A program made the position numbers and the translations under genes. Of a stretch of DNA of 64,000 nt, positions 36,201 to 48,062 are shown piece by piece. Position 1 is the stretch's first letter. Every line of letters starts with the position of its first letter. A model generated the notes under the pieces. The model was given only the letters and a program-made list of their open reading frames with translations, made no database searches and had not been told where the DNA came from. Origin of the DNA: Parus major (taxonomy: Eukaryota; Chordata; Aves; Passeriformes; Paridae); the NCBI RefSeq assembly GCF_001522545.3, contig NC_031799.1, forward strand, positions 48,182,415 through 48,246,414. The letters are read 5' to 3'.

Positions 36201-39200
36201 TTTGTTTACAAAAATACATTTACAAAATTGATATTTTTTTTGGCTAATGTTCATGATGAACTAGAACTGTACTATTTCAGTCTTCTATTGTTTTGAAGTC
36301 TAAAATACACATCAATTTAATCATTGCATAACTATTTTGCCATCATTTAAATTATACAATAACATTTCAATTTTTAATTATTTAAATTTCTAATAATTTA
36401 CGGCTTCATTGCCCAATTGTATTCTCATCATTTGCTGACGGGAAAGGTATGCAGTTCTCCTTTTCCATGCAAGTTCATGCACTATAGAAATGTCAACATA
36501 ACTGAAGATGCCCAGGGCTTAAAATACTTCACTTATTTTCCTGATTGTATTTCCTGATTGTATGTTTCCTACATGCAAATGAGAGTAGAATGCAGGATTT
36601 GTGGGTCGTTGCAAACTATGAGACCCTTCTGTATAAAGCACATTCTAGCCTCTCCCTTAAAGAGTCCATCCTGTGTTGTCTGTCCCCCAAAATTCCTGTA
36701 AGTTTTCCAAATGGAAGAGGTTTGATCAGGAACAAATGTTTGATGACTCTTAAGAACTGGCTTAGTGAAAAATTTTGTTCATCAAAAAGTGGGAGGTCTT
36801 GAGTCTGAAAACACAACTCTTACGTTGTGTCTAGTTAAAGGGAGTTCTGGATCTTTTCTCAGTAGGAGATGGGAGCCCAGTCCTATCTCCAACAGAGGCA
36901 AGATTTATTTCCAACTAGACCGGATATTTCTGATATCCAGCTCCCACTGAGCTGGGAAGTTAGAAGTACCTGTTCTTCACAGCCCAGGTCATCTTTTGAA
37001 TATTTTGCTCCTGCTGTGTGTTAAAGTAGAGTTTAACCCCTGAGTTTGATCATGTTCTCTGTTTTGGTGGATGGCAGTGATCAACATGATTTTTCTCAGA
37101 ATGTTCCTTTATTAGCCAATTGCTTTCCATTATTTTTTTTCTTTCAGTAAAAACTTCAATTCTTGGCAAGCCCATGTTGTTTTCTATTCTATTTGTTCTG
37201 TTTTCTCAATTGTATCACATGGAAAATTACTGAGAAACTTAGACAAATATAATGTAAGAGAATTATACATTTTACTTTTTGAAAATGTAACTGTATGCAG
37301 TGGTTTCACAGATAAAATTTTGAACTGGTATAGTTGCTTTGGTATTCAGGTTTCTATGCATAGGAAAATTCCAGAAGTTTGAACCGTAAACCTGTTGTAA
37401 TATTTTTCAATAAAAACACAATTTTAGGCTTATTCTTTGGTTTGCAACAAGCTTTGGAGTGATTGTCATGGCTTGTGTGAAGATCTGGTAGAATGGAGAT
37501 GATTGAGAGCATCAGGATCTGATCTGTACAGCGAGGCTGACTGAAAGCCACACCAAGTTTGGCAAGTGAAAGGCAGCCTTGGTACATTTGGTTTCACCAG
37601 GAAAAATGTTGACTTAAAAAATCATTCCTTATACAGTGATGGGTATAATCACAGTTGTTTGACAACACCATCCTCAAAATCCCCATGTGATCAGGCGCAG
37701 CATGGTGTTTCAATGAGTTGGGAAGGGTGTCAGAATCTTCCTTAACTGAACACACCCCTGGCTTCAGATGTAATCATGAGAAAAAAGGGGCAAATGTAAT
37801 TTTTTCTAGTAGAATCACCCATTGACATTTGGTGATAATTCAGGATTTATTGAAACATGTTGAATACATGATAAGGATACACTTTTTTATGGGAAGGATT
37901 TTACACATTGTTTCTCTGAAAAGAGACTGAAAAAATGCAATGTGTTCAACAGCAAAATAGAGAAGTTCCCCCTGGGAACTTATATGAGTAAAGAAAATGT
38001 GATATTATAATAGAAGTACCTTAGAGTCTGTAAGGTACTACCTCTGTAATAAATAGTTGTGCCAGGAAGCACATTAATTTATTTTGCATTATTTTCTATT
38101 TTTATTATTTAGTATGTACATTATTGGTTTATTGTTAGTTAGTCATGAAAAGTTTTTTCCACACCATATGTTATAAGCAAAATTTTGGCATCATTCCTTA
38201 GTTCTTTATTTAAGTGCAGTATGTTTCTTATAACAAGACACTGAGTTCCAGTAATAATAAGATATCCTAAAAATGTGAAAAAAAGAAAAAAGCATGATTT
38301 TTTTTATTAATTTTCTTTTTTTTTTGTTTTTTGCTTTTTCATACAAAAAGTTCAACAAAAGATTACTATAATTTGCAGTAAATAGCATAAAATTGATTTC
38401 TTGTTAACTATGAGCATGTTTGTTTACTTAGATTGTGTAGAAACATTTTATAGAAAAGTGGAAATAAAGTTGATACATTTGAAATAGACTCAGCATGAAA
38501 GCAGAAATTATCTTTGAAGTAATTTTATGGCATATTAATTCTCTTCATTTAAGAAATACTTAGCATATAGGTAATTACTCTTTTGTAACCTCAAACGAAA
38601 ATATATTGTGGTTGTAGGAAGGGTATTTAGAGAGCTGTGTGAAATTTCAAAGGGAGTACTTTGTCATGTAATTTTGAACAAATGATTTTAATATGCATTC
38701 TTTTCCTCTGTGTTAAGAATGTTCCATTTGACTTTCTTTTCTACATGTATTTGATCATGCAATTAAAAAAACAATCTTCTGTATAAATCTACTGCAATAT
38801 TTTTGTACATACACTTGAATATTTGTGTTGCAATGTTTGCACTGGTATTATTTAATTTTAAAGATGAAAATCATAAGCATGGCTTCCAAGTAGCTCCTCC
38901 CAAAATCAGTCTCTCATCGTGTGAATCAAGCCATCTCCACAGTTTTCTGAGCTGCATATCAGGGCCCTAGACTTCTTCATTCAATTAGAATTTCCAGTCT
39001 ATCTCCTTAGCCTAAAGAAAGTAATGGATTTTTTTCAGTTAATGATGCTATGATTTCAGTGAAAAATTGTATGATATCAGATACCTTCTTGACATAACTG
39101 TCTTTTGAGATGTTTATAATTTATCTGTCCAAAACTCTGATTAGAGTTACAGTATTTTCATCTCCATTTACACAGTGGACAACTAGGCCCAGTTTCAGCA

Positions 39201-39518
39201 AACCATTTTAGAATAAGTTTTCAAGCAGGTGGGTGTTTGGTTTACATTCTTTTGCTTGGCTCTCGACATATCCCTCCTTCTCAGCTCTCAAGCTATTTTT
39301 CTATTTTCTAAATTTGGTGAATGTTTTTTGTTACCAGGATGGTGTGTCTGTTCTCAGTCACCAGTGCTTCAGTAATGTATACCTCTAAAGTGCGAGAGCT
39401 ATATTACTTGAGAAAATTTCGTAGACAAGAAAGTCTTCTTATTGGAGACAGAGTATAAGTAACACTCATAGTACTTTCCATGTAACATTTACTTAAATAA
39501 GTCTGCATAGAGTTCTTA
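33241..39518. other. Long AT-rich unique interval
   Basis: I see no gene, LTR or CR1 here. A donor-like 'GGAG|GTAAGTG' occurs near 35055, but the sequence upstream has stops in all frames, so no exon is called. Open frames at 34136-34429 and 36545-36802 have no recognised motif. Confidence 0.55.
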
Positions 39519-39600
39519 GCATAATCATAGAATATCTTGAGTTAAAAGGACCTTTAAAGTCCAACTCCTGGGAGTTGATGGTGACTAATAAAATTCTATC
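39519..39600 (-). mobile_element. Tiny CR1 3' end fragment, antisense
   Basis: The sequence 'ataatcatagaatatcttga' followed by 'gttaaaaggacctttaaagt' and 'ccaactcctggga' is the reverse complement of the CR1 3' terminus. Only about 60-80 bp remain. Confidence 0.65.
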
Positions 39601-39833
39601 TGAACTAAATTTATAGTTGGAGCACTACTTTCAGTCCTCCAATAAAGCTATTTTATGGAGAATGCTTTTCTGCATTTTTCAACTTTTCTCTAGATGTTCT
39701 CAGTTATTTGTACAAGTTATCTTTTAGGATGCCTTCCTTCCAGCCAGCTGTGACTGCAGTCCAAAGTCCCTGTTCCATTCATTAAATGGATGACATTTAA
39801 TGGGGAAGTCCCGTTAATATTAATGCTGCTGTA

Positions 39834-40960
39834 ATGATTTACAGCCACTCAAGTTGTCTGATTATCTGCAAATGGACTGGAAAGCAGATTTCCCTGTTGA
39901 TTTCTCCACCATTGTCCATTTTCTGTTTGCTTTTTTGTATGTTGTTATCTGAGAACTGTCTTCTTCATGGCAAACCTAGAAGAGGCAGCAGACTGTTTCC
40001 CTGGCTTACATATTTTAGGGAAGTCCCACTTCCACCTTTTTTAATATGCACTCCAAAGTTAATCCTTTTGGTTGCATTCTACCTTGCCTTGGTAGAAGGT
40101 ACCTTTTTCTCTTTTCTTACAAATCGTGCCTATGGCATACCAATCCCAACATTTCTGGTGCTTCCTTTCCTTCTTTCCACTGATTTGGTCATTAATACTT
40201 CCTACGGTTCTTGGTGCTTGCCTTCAATTCCATGTTTACCCCTCTCATCTATTTTAGTGTTGTGCTTGCTTCTTTTGAGTAGTCTTCAAGAGGGTCATTG
40301 TTGCCAGGCAGGCATTCTTAATTTGTGCTCTCTCTTCTATTGTCCTGTCTCTTCTAGAAATTTAGGCCAGCAACTGCTGCCTACTATTTCTCAGAGCTAT
40401 TTTAACCAAGCTGTCTCAGCCATGTACATTTGCAATACTGTGTCTCACAAAAGAAATGAGAACTGAATGACTTCTTCCAAGTCAGAGTGATGTGTCTACA
40501 GTCCTTATGTTCATAGCAAGCATAGTACCTTCATGGCCTCTCTTCTTTGGCCATGTTACCTGTTCTTTTCCCAAGGCTTGTCTTTACTCCTCCTTGACCT
40601 TTAATTCCATGTTTTTTGCCAACATTTTATGTAGTCTGTACTTTTTCTTCTGCATTTCTTGTATGCAGATGCTGCCTCCTTCTGGAGTCATTGTCTATGG
40701 TAGAAATTTTGTTGAAGCGTCTTGCAACTTCTCTGTCCTCCTGCCCTCAAATGCAGATTTTAGCCTATCCCGTCACTGCCAGATTATACTGTCTTATTCA
40801 GTATACTCTTCACAGGTAGTTTGCAGGACATCTGCAACTCCTTGACTGCTTTCTTCAATCTCAAAATCTTGTTTCCAGAATGTTTCTTTCAATAGTTACT
40901 GCTATGGCTCATGTAAGTTTTGTTTTAGGGTTTCTTTTCCATTTTTCACCATCTGTGTGG
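39834..40960. other. Pyrimidine-rich strand-asymmetric block
   Basis: Over roughly 1.1 kb the plus strand is strongly enriched in C and T, with few purine runs. Two successive open frames on the plus strand (39834-40466, 210 codons; 40492-40845, 117 codons) encode Leu/Ser/Phe/Cys-rich sequences, as such composition forces. No motif is recognised and the frames look compositional. The minus strand is A/G-rich, as old mRNA-derived or transcribed sequence can be, but it has no long open frame. A decayed processed pseudogene or non-coding transcript on the minus strand is possible but not shown. Confidence 0.3.
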
Positions 40961-43783
40961 GAAGTTATTACCAGATCTATTTGTGGAGCTCTTAATAGGA
41001 TTCAGGCAAATGCTGTAGAATGGTATAATTTCTCCCCACTATGACTTCCAGCAGATCATTCAATTTTTTACTTTTACAGGGAAGCAAGAATGAAGGGTCT
41101 TACAGACCACAAAGGAGGAAAAGATGCCTTCATTGTTGGGCTGTGGCATTGACTGTGATCCTGAAGTATTTTTTTTTTTCTCAGTGGATATGCTGTTGAA
41201 CAGGTTTTCTGAAAGAAGAGGTATTTTCTTACTCTCTTGTGGCATATATTTTACCAAATCAGCAGAGGAAAATTCAAAGTGGGTCTTGTTACCTAATGTG
41301 AGAAGAAATAGCTTACTCAGTGAAAGGTGTGTGCTTTACATATCTGTTATCTCACATATTTCATAGTTTACAGAAGACTTGTGGTTTGGCAAAATAATTT
41401 AATGAAGCCTCAGTCTCTGGAAAAGTGCTTAGTTTAGGTGCCATGTGACAGGCAATTATTTGGGATAACAACAAAGGTGTTGGCATGCAGTGGCAAATGG
41501 CATCTCTGAAGCTACAGTTCTGTTTTTCCCTGTGCTCATTCATCAGTGACATTACAGTTTAGTGGATTGTCTAATTAGGTGTAATCAGCAGCCAGTTGAT
41601 TAGCATAGCACTCAGTTCAGATTTATTGGAGCATTAATGAATGATCCTTCTCATGCTTGCACTGACCATAAGATCATAGTAATTATATGTTATTTCACAT
41701 GTAGCCTTTATTCATAAGGCTCCTGCCTGAGATTTTAAATAAGTTTAGTCTGCATAAGCCTGAAATGCCTGCCTCAGGCTGTGGCTGAAGTACACCAGAT
41801 GTGCTATACTTAATTCTAGCACAAAAACTGAGTACAAAAATATCAAGTGAAGCTAATTATTTTTTTCTTAAAATTTAGTAAGAGTCTGCAAAAAGTCACC
41901 TACCCTGAATTCAGGATTTCTGAAAAAAAATTTAACTGCTACTTAAGGGGGTTCATTCTCACATTTCTAACTCTCTGGTGCAATGATCTAGTTACAATTC
42001 TGCCATTTCTTTATAACTGACTCCCTAAAAATGGAGAATGGAAAGTGGAAGGACGTGTTCTTTTACACAAGCATTTTAATATTTCCAGATTTCATGTTGG
42101 CATTCTAAGGGAAAGTGATACTATAAATTCCTTGTAGCACAGCTATATTATCTGCAGAGAAGAGGGTAAAGTATCAAAGGTCAACAGGGTGGAAGTGGGG
42201 AAGGTTGTTACAGAAAGAAGTAGTGAATGACTGTCAGTGTGTGACACATACTATCTTTGGCCTGTGGGTTTTAGTTGTGATTGGCAATACTCCCTGGTAT
42301 TGTTGGGATGAGTTAGCTTCATTTATCTCAGTGGGAGGCACTTTTGAGGTAAGCTAGATCTGCAATGCAGCTACTATGTCAGGACTAGCAGCTGTGTCCT
42401 GAGATTATCTCTGCAGTTCAGCTGTTCAGAAAAATATTTTAATATCCCTGAAGGTTTAAATCTTCCTGTTTCTTACCATGTAAAGATGTTTTCCTTGTGA
42501 GAACACAGGGCTTCATCTGTGATGCTATTGTTTTCCACACAGATTGTATTGACTTTTTTTTTTTTTTATCTTGAACAACAGTCTAAATCATCATCAGAAC
42601 CCCAATGGTTATCCATGTGAATAAAGGGATTATAAGCACATCACTTTAGAAGAGCAGTGAGTGTCTTTGAGCTTTGTATGTGGCATCTTTCCAATTGTCA
42701 TACATCTCTAAGGAGCCATGCATTTGGCAGCTCAGTTCCCACAGGCCATTTTTAGACAATGGCAGTTACACCATATTGCATAACAGCATCCCAAGATACA
42801 CCCAAGCTTCCCTTTTGATGAAGGAGAATGATGAGGGAGAGTACATATAAATATACTAGTTAGGGTTTATGTCTTCATGTCACATCTCACAAGCTAGTTT
42901 CCCAAGGATGGGACTATCAAGAAATATAGCGTATCAGGAAAAAGAATTACTGGTTTAACAGCCTGAATAACATTCTGGCATCTTCCTGTCTCCAGGAAAT
43001 GAATGATTCTAGTACTTTCTGAAAAATCAACACAGATCATCTTTGCAAACATTTTTATGTAAGTCCTTATGAAGTTCTTATGAAGAAAGTGTGTTTGGAT
43101 ATAGAAGAGGATGTTAAAAATTGCAGGTTAGATCACAGCTGCTACCGTGACTTAGAAGAGCTTCGGAGTCTTCCCTGAACTTCATAGGGCTGCATTTCAT
43201 TCTGGAATGGTTCAGAATAAGCTGACACACAAAGATTTTATCTTTGGCTTGCTTTCATGGGAATTTTGTATTGCATATTGAGACTAAACTGCAGAGAAAC
43301 TCATGCTCTCTTTCATATGCTAGAGACCCACATTCCCTAAGCCTCATATTCTTCCAGAAGAAGACTCACAATACAGGTGTTGGACTTCCCTCTGTTACCT
43401 GCTGTCATTCCAGATGTCACCAAAAGAAAAAAAAAAAGGAATTGTGATGGTCAGCATTTTTCAGCTTGTTAGCTTGGCAATAGAAGATAATATCCTTATT
43501 CTATTATTGTATCATGTTTTAGAGCTTTTGTTCTTAAAATCTCAGATGGTCTTGTCTTCCTCCTCTTTATTTTCTAAACATAATTTGGTAACACAGTGAA
43601 AAAAGTGACAAAAATATCTAGGGTAAGAATAGCAAGGCAATTGACTGCTCTAAAACAATTCAAAATAACGCTTAAATATTGGAGATGCTATTCTATGGAT
43701 GCTAACTGTGAAACAGGGAGCAAGGTGCTTGTAGAAATTGCAGGCCACATAGCTTTTTCAGTCTTGCCTGAGAAAGTGGCCTG
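40961..43783. other. AT-rich unique DNA
   Basis: No gene or repeat family is recognised. A T run occurs at 42554-42567 and an A run at 43426-43437. The short frames here carry no motif I know. Confidence 0.55.
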
Positions 43784-44065
43784 AGAAATCATAGGGAGGA
43801 ATTAAAACAATCCTCAGAGACAGAAAACAGCCTTGCAGGTGCTGTTTGTCTGTTCCTTGTTTTCTGGCAAGAGAAGGTCAAGGGGTGGTGAGCCCCACTG
43901 ACCAATGATGGTTATGTGTTAGTTTACTAGCCAATAAGAGTTTCTTTTCTGTACTTTTCACATATTGGTCTATAAAAAAGATCAAAAGCAATAAACCGAG
44001 AGAAATTCTCCTGATCAACTCCCTAGAGAGTCTGTGTCATTCTTCTTGCCGTTCCTAATAGAGCA
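43784..44065 (+). mobile_element. Compact retroviral-type solo LTR, sense
   Basis: About 280 bp show the compact layout of a retroviral LTR. There is a CCAAT box in 'agccaataagag' near 43929, a TATA box in 'gtctataaaaaagatc' near 43968, and an AATAAA polyadenylation signal in 'caataaaccgag' near 43990, followed by a short downstream part ending near 'gccgttcctaatag' (44065). The proposed start is the TG of 'tgagaaatcataggg'. No internal retroviral sequence adjoins, so it is likely a solo LTR of an ERVK- or gamma-like family. The family name is uncertain. Confidence 0.6.
43965..43994 (+). promoter_or_regulatory. LTR TATA box and poly(A) signal
   Basis: TATAAAAAAG at about 43970 is followed by AATAAA at about 43991 within the compact LTR. 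The roughly 20-bp spacing is the arrangement expected when a short R region carries the polyadenylation signal. Confidence 0.5.
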
Positions 44066-45159
44066 ACACTATTCTTCATTACTAGTTTCCCAAAACAAAC
44101 TTTTTAAAAATCACTTTATTTTCTTGAAACCAAATTATCATGGTCTCCCCTGTTTTTGTTTAAAAAGATCACTTTTCTTTGTACCTTCTCTTTTTTTTTA
44201 CTGTCATAACCTGTTACAAGGATTAAGCCCTATAGCAGTACAAGAAAATTGAAATTGATTTTCATCACAGCAGTCAACAATATTCTTAGTAGGATGGGTT
44301 TGCAAGATGACTTCCTAAAATTGGAAATGAACAGCATAAACCTCATGAAGCATATACTTCAGCTCCTGAAATTCTTAATTTTGGGGGTTCCATCTTATTT
44401 AAATAGCAGTAAGGCAATAATTTTGCAGGAATGTCTTACAACTAAGCAGATTTCTGGGTTCTATGTTCTATATGGGCATCGAGCAGCCACAGTTTCCTAG
44501 CTGAGTGGTACCATTTTGAAGTCTTGCCAGAAACATTCAGTGTATTTTCTTAGGAAATATCAGCAGGATGATAAGTTAGTTTGCATATTAAAGAGTAAAT
44601 TGGGAAGCACTATTTCTAGAGATGATTAAACATTAATAATCCCTTCGAGAAATTATCATTTGGAGATGCATATTGTAGAGAAAAATTCAGCTTTGACATT
44701 TGGTTTCAAGCTCTACATACTTTATTGGACTGAGGGTATAAACCATTTCCAATCTTGTCAACAATTACTTTGGCTTCTTTGGAAAGTGAAGTATATTGTG
44801 ATTATAATAAATAAATATTAAATATAATTTGGTTTCTTTTCAAGTAATGTCATGATACCTTACTTCTAATTACATTACCAGGTAATTAGGGAAATAGAAA
44901 ATGAAATTATGGAAGCTGACATGAGACATTCTTAGCATCAATATTTTAATATTGATTACATTATAGCATGTTTGATAAAACTATATGTTCAAACAACATT
45001 CATGGATAAGAAATATTTAAAGGTCTCCTATCTTGAAAACCATTTTCCACATACTATTCTGAGAGTTTTCTTAAGAGATAACAGAAAAAAATACATTTTG
45101 TCTTTATGCTCTGTTGTGTCTTGTAGTGTTAATAAACTGGTAACAACAAATGAGAAAGT
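44066..45159. other. AT-rich unique DNA
   Basis: Nothing recognisable is seen apart from AT-rich low complexity. Confidence 0.5.
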
Positions 45160-46470
45160 TGAGGTACTCGGTGTCCTTTATGCCTCTGTCTTCAGGGGAA
45201 GGCTCACTTCCCACGCCCCTTGAGTGGATGGACAGCAGGATGGGGAAGAGAAGCAAAGTGCTTCTGATTGTAGGGAAAGATGAGTTTCATGACCTGAGGA
45301 AATTGAATGTACGTTAGTCTATGGGATCAGATGAGATGAACCCCAGAGTCCTGAGGGAACTGGCTGATGTTGTTGCCAAAATACTTCCCATGACGTTTGA
45401 AAAGTCATGGCAGTCAAGTTAAATCCTGGGTGACTGGAATAGGAATAACATTGTACCCATCTTTAAAAAGGGTAGAAAGGTGAATTCTGGGAACTATTGA
45501 CCTGTCACCCTCATCTCTATGCCTGGGAAGATCATGGAACAGATCCTGCTGGAAGCTGTGCTAAGGCACATGGAGGGGATGTGATTTGGGACAGCCAGCA
45601 TGACTTTACCAAGGGCAAGTCCTGCCTCACCAACCTAGTGTCAAACAAGAGCACCAGTAACTTTCTGTGTTGTAGTGACTGCATCAGTGGACTTGAGAAA
45701 GTGTACAGATGTCATTTACCTTTGTAAATTTGTAATTTGTCATTACCATTTGTACCTGTGATGGGGCAACCCCCAGTATCAACATGAGCTTGGGGATGAA
45801 CAGATAGAGACTACAGCTCTCATGTAGTGCAGGTTGAAAAGCTGGACAGGACTCAGCAATGTGCACACACAACCCAGAAAGCCAAACATGTCCTGGGCTG
45901 CATCCAAAGCAGCGTGGGCAGCAGGGGAGGGAGGGGATTCTACCCCTCTGCTCTGCTCTGGTGAAACCCCACCTGGAACCCTGCATCCAGCTCTGGGGTC
46001 CTCAGTCCTCAGCACAGAGAGGACATGGACCTGTTCGAGCAAGTCCAGAGGAGGCCACCAAGATAATTAAAGGGATGGAGCTCTTCTCCCGTGAGGAAGA
46101 TTGGGAAGAACTGGGATTGTTCAGCCTGGAGAAGACAAGGCTCCCAGTTTACCTAATTGTGGCCTTCAGTATTTGAAGGCAGCCACCAAGAAAGATGAAA
46201 AGAAAATTTTTGCAAGGGCATGTAGTGACAGCACAAGGGGGAACAGATTCAAACTGAAACAGGGCATGCTTAGATTAGATATTAGGAAGAAATTCCTTAG
46301 CGTGGTGGTGGTGAGCTTGACCAGAAAAGTTGTGGATAGGAATACATCCCTGGGGGTACTCAAGGCCAAGGAAGTTGGTCTGATGAAAGGTATCCCTGGC
46401 TCTGGGAAGAGGAATTGGAACAACATGGGCTTTAAAAGTCCCTTCCAAACCATTTTTATGACTCTCTGAT
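45160..46470 (+). mobile_element. CR1 LINE, sense, internally deleted
   Basis: Sense CR1 is recognised at 'gaggtactcggtgtccttta' (45160), 'gatgagatgaaccccagagt' near 45329, 'gacctgtcaccctcatctct' near 45499, 'catgactttaccaagggcaa' near 45599, 'tcctgggctgcatccaaagc' near 45891 and 'ctggagaagacaaggctccc' near 46126. The reverse transcriptase frame is broken by stops. After 'accaacctagtg' (about 45640) only a short, diverged piece remains before the 3' part resumes near 45795, so the segment that should encode motifs B and C is missing. The 3' end is near 'atttttatgactctctgat' (46451-46469), a mutated tail. Confidence 0.87.
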
Positions 46471-46515
46471 AGTTCTGGTCTACAAGGAGAGGGAGAAATT
46501 GGAGTATGTAAGTGG

Positions 46516-47116
46516 CAATGTATATTGGTTCTGGCTGAGATGGAGTTTATTTTCCAACATCAGCCCTCACAGTGTTGTGCATTGCATTGGTAGCTGGAAG
46601 GGTATTGATAACACACCATTATTTTGGGTAATGCTGAGCAGCACTGGTGCACTATCAGCACTGCAGCACTGTTTCTATCATCCTGCATCACATCAGTAGG
46701 CCAGGAGCAGGCAAGATCATGGAAGCTGACAAAACTAGGTCAGCTGACCTAATTTGACTAAAGGGATGTTCCATACTAAATGACATCAGCTCAGATAGAA
46801 AAACTAAGAAAAGAAGGAGAAAGGGAGGCATTCATTATTTATAGTGTTTGCCTCCCAGAGTAACCACTGATTGAAGTCCTGCTTCCTGGGAAGTGGCCAG
46901 ATGTTGCTTCCTGATGGGAAGTATAGAACAAAATAATTTGTTTCCTTTGTGCACACACAACTTACTGTTTTACTTTAGTAAACTGTCTTATTTCAACTTA
47001 GTTGAAAACAAGTTGTTTTCCATCTAATTTTCTATTCCCTGTCCAGTTCAGGAGGAATGATAGAGAGAGGGGCTTGGTGGACACCTGTCATCCAGCTGAG
47101 GTCAATTCTCAGCTGT
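46516..47116 (+). mobile_element. ERVL-type LTR, sense
   Basis: The segment starts near 'tgtatattggttctggctga' and 'gatggagtttattttcc', contains 'actaaagggatgttccatac' (46758-46777) and 'gtaaactgtcttatttcaac' near 46978, and ends near 'tccagctgaggtcaattctc'. Each phrase has a counterpart in the inverted LTR that follows (for example 'attaaactgcctttatctca' on its sense strand). This is a diverged solo LTR of an avian ERVL-like family. It contains a perfect palindrome described separately. Confidence 0.75.
46737..46750. promoter_or_regulatory. Palindrome AGGTCAGCTGACCT in the LTR
   Basis: A perfect 14-bp palindrome is made of two AGGTCA half-sites in inverted orientation separated by two bases (GC). 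AGGTCA is the nuclear-receptor half-site. The oestrogen-receptor element has a 3-bp spacer, so this IR2 arrangement is not the classic form. The centre CAGCTG is also an E-box. Any regulatory role is inference. Confidence 0.45.
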
Positions 47117-47199
47117 AACCGTACACTATGGTTAGGCTACGTTATTTTTACCAACTTTTTCATCCAGACACTTAACATTTACATATGGATAGGCCATAG

Positions 47200-47768
47200 T
47201 TTAACCCCAGCCATCAGATAAGCACCCCACAGCCACTCACTTAAATTACTCTGTTGGGTGAGGGGGGAATTCAGAATAGTAAAAGTGAAAAAACCATAGG
47301 TTGAGATAAAGGCAGTTTAATAAATAAAGCAAAAGCTGCACAGACCAGAAAAAGGAATTAATTTGCCACTTCTCATCTAAAGGCAGGTGTTTAGGTATCC
47401 AGGAAAGCAGGACACCAGCATGCACAACTGTCACGTGGGAAGAAAAGAATCATCATTTTGAATGTCCCCTCCTTCCTTCTTTTCCTAGTTTTAACACAGA
47501 GTATAACACCATATGCTGTGTGATATCCCTTGGGTCAGCTGGGGTTGTCCATCCCAGCTGTGTCCCCTCCCAGCTCCATGCACATCCCCAGCCTCCTCAC
47601 TAGTGAAATGGGTGAGGAGCAGCAAAGGCCTTGGCTCTGTGTAAGCCCTGCTCAGCAACAATAAAAACATCCCTGTGCTATTAACCCTGTTTCCAGCACA
47701 GGTCCAACACAATAGAATTCCATACTGGGACGAAAAAAATTAATTTTATCCCAGCCAAAACAACCATG
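47200..47768 (-). mobile_element. ERVL-type LTR, antisense
   Basis: On the minus strand the element starts near 'gttgttttggctgggataaa' (complement of 47744-47764), passes 'gctgacccaagggatatcac' and 'attaaactgcctttatctca', and ends with 'ggctggggttaaactatgg' (complement of 47196-47215). These are hallmarks of an avian ERVL-like LTR family. It belongs to the same family as the preceding sense LTR but differs considerably from it in sequence. About 85-100 bp separate the two 3' ends. Confidence 0.85.
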
Positions 47769-48062
47769 GCTAACTATTGACTTGTTCCTGTGGAAGTGGG
47801 ACAGAATTACTGGCATTCAGCTTGGGTTGCAGTGTGGCTGGTGCATGACATGCAGACCCAATGTGCCCAGTTAGTGGTTTCTTACAGTGCAGAAAACCCA
47901 GAGAAGGTGTTGTTCTCCTGTTATCATTGTACTTGATGCCTATGCTTCTAGCACAGTCCAACCCAGGAGTCCCAAAAACATTTTGTTGGATCAGATGTTG
48001 ACATGAAACATGAAAATTTCTAGGCAGGTTTCTGTGTTGTATCTCATACACCAGATGCCAAA
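47769..48062 (-). other. Unassigned segment upstream of the inverted LTR
   Basis: A 93-codon open frame on the minus strand (47770-48051) ends exactly next to the 5' border of the antisense LTR. I recognise no retroviral or host motif in it. If the LTR were the 3' LTR of a truncated provirus this would be its internal end, but no polypurine tract is apparent, so the link is not supported. Confidence 0.2.

Noticed and set aside
39834..40466. A 210-codon frame as a protein-coding gene
   Set aside because: Composition-driven Leu/Ser/Phe-rich product in a C/T-skewed block. No domain, signal or splice context was recognised.
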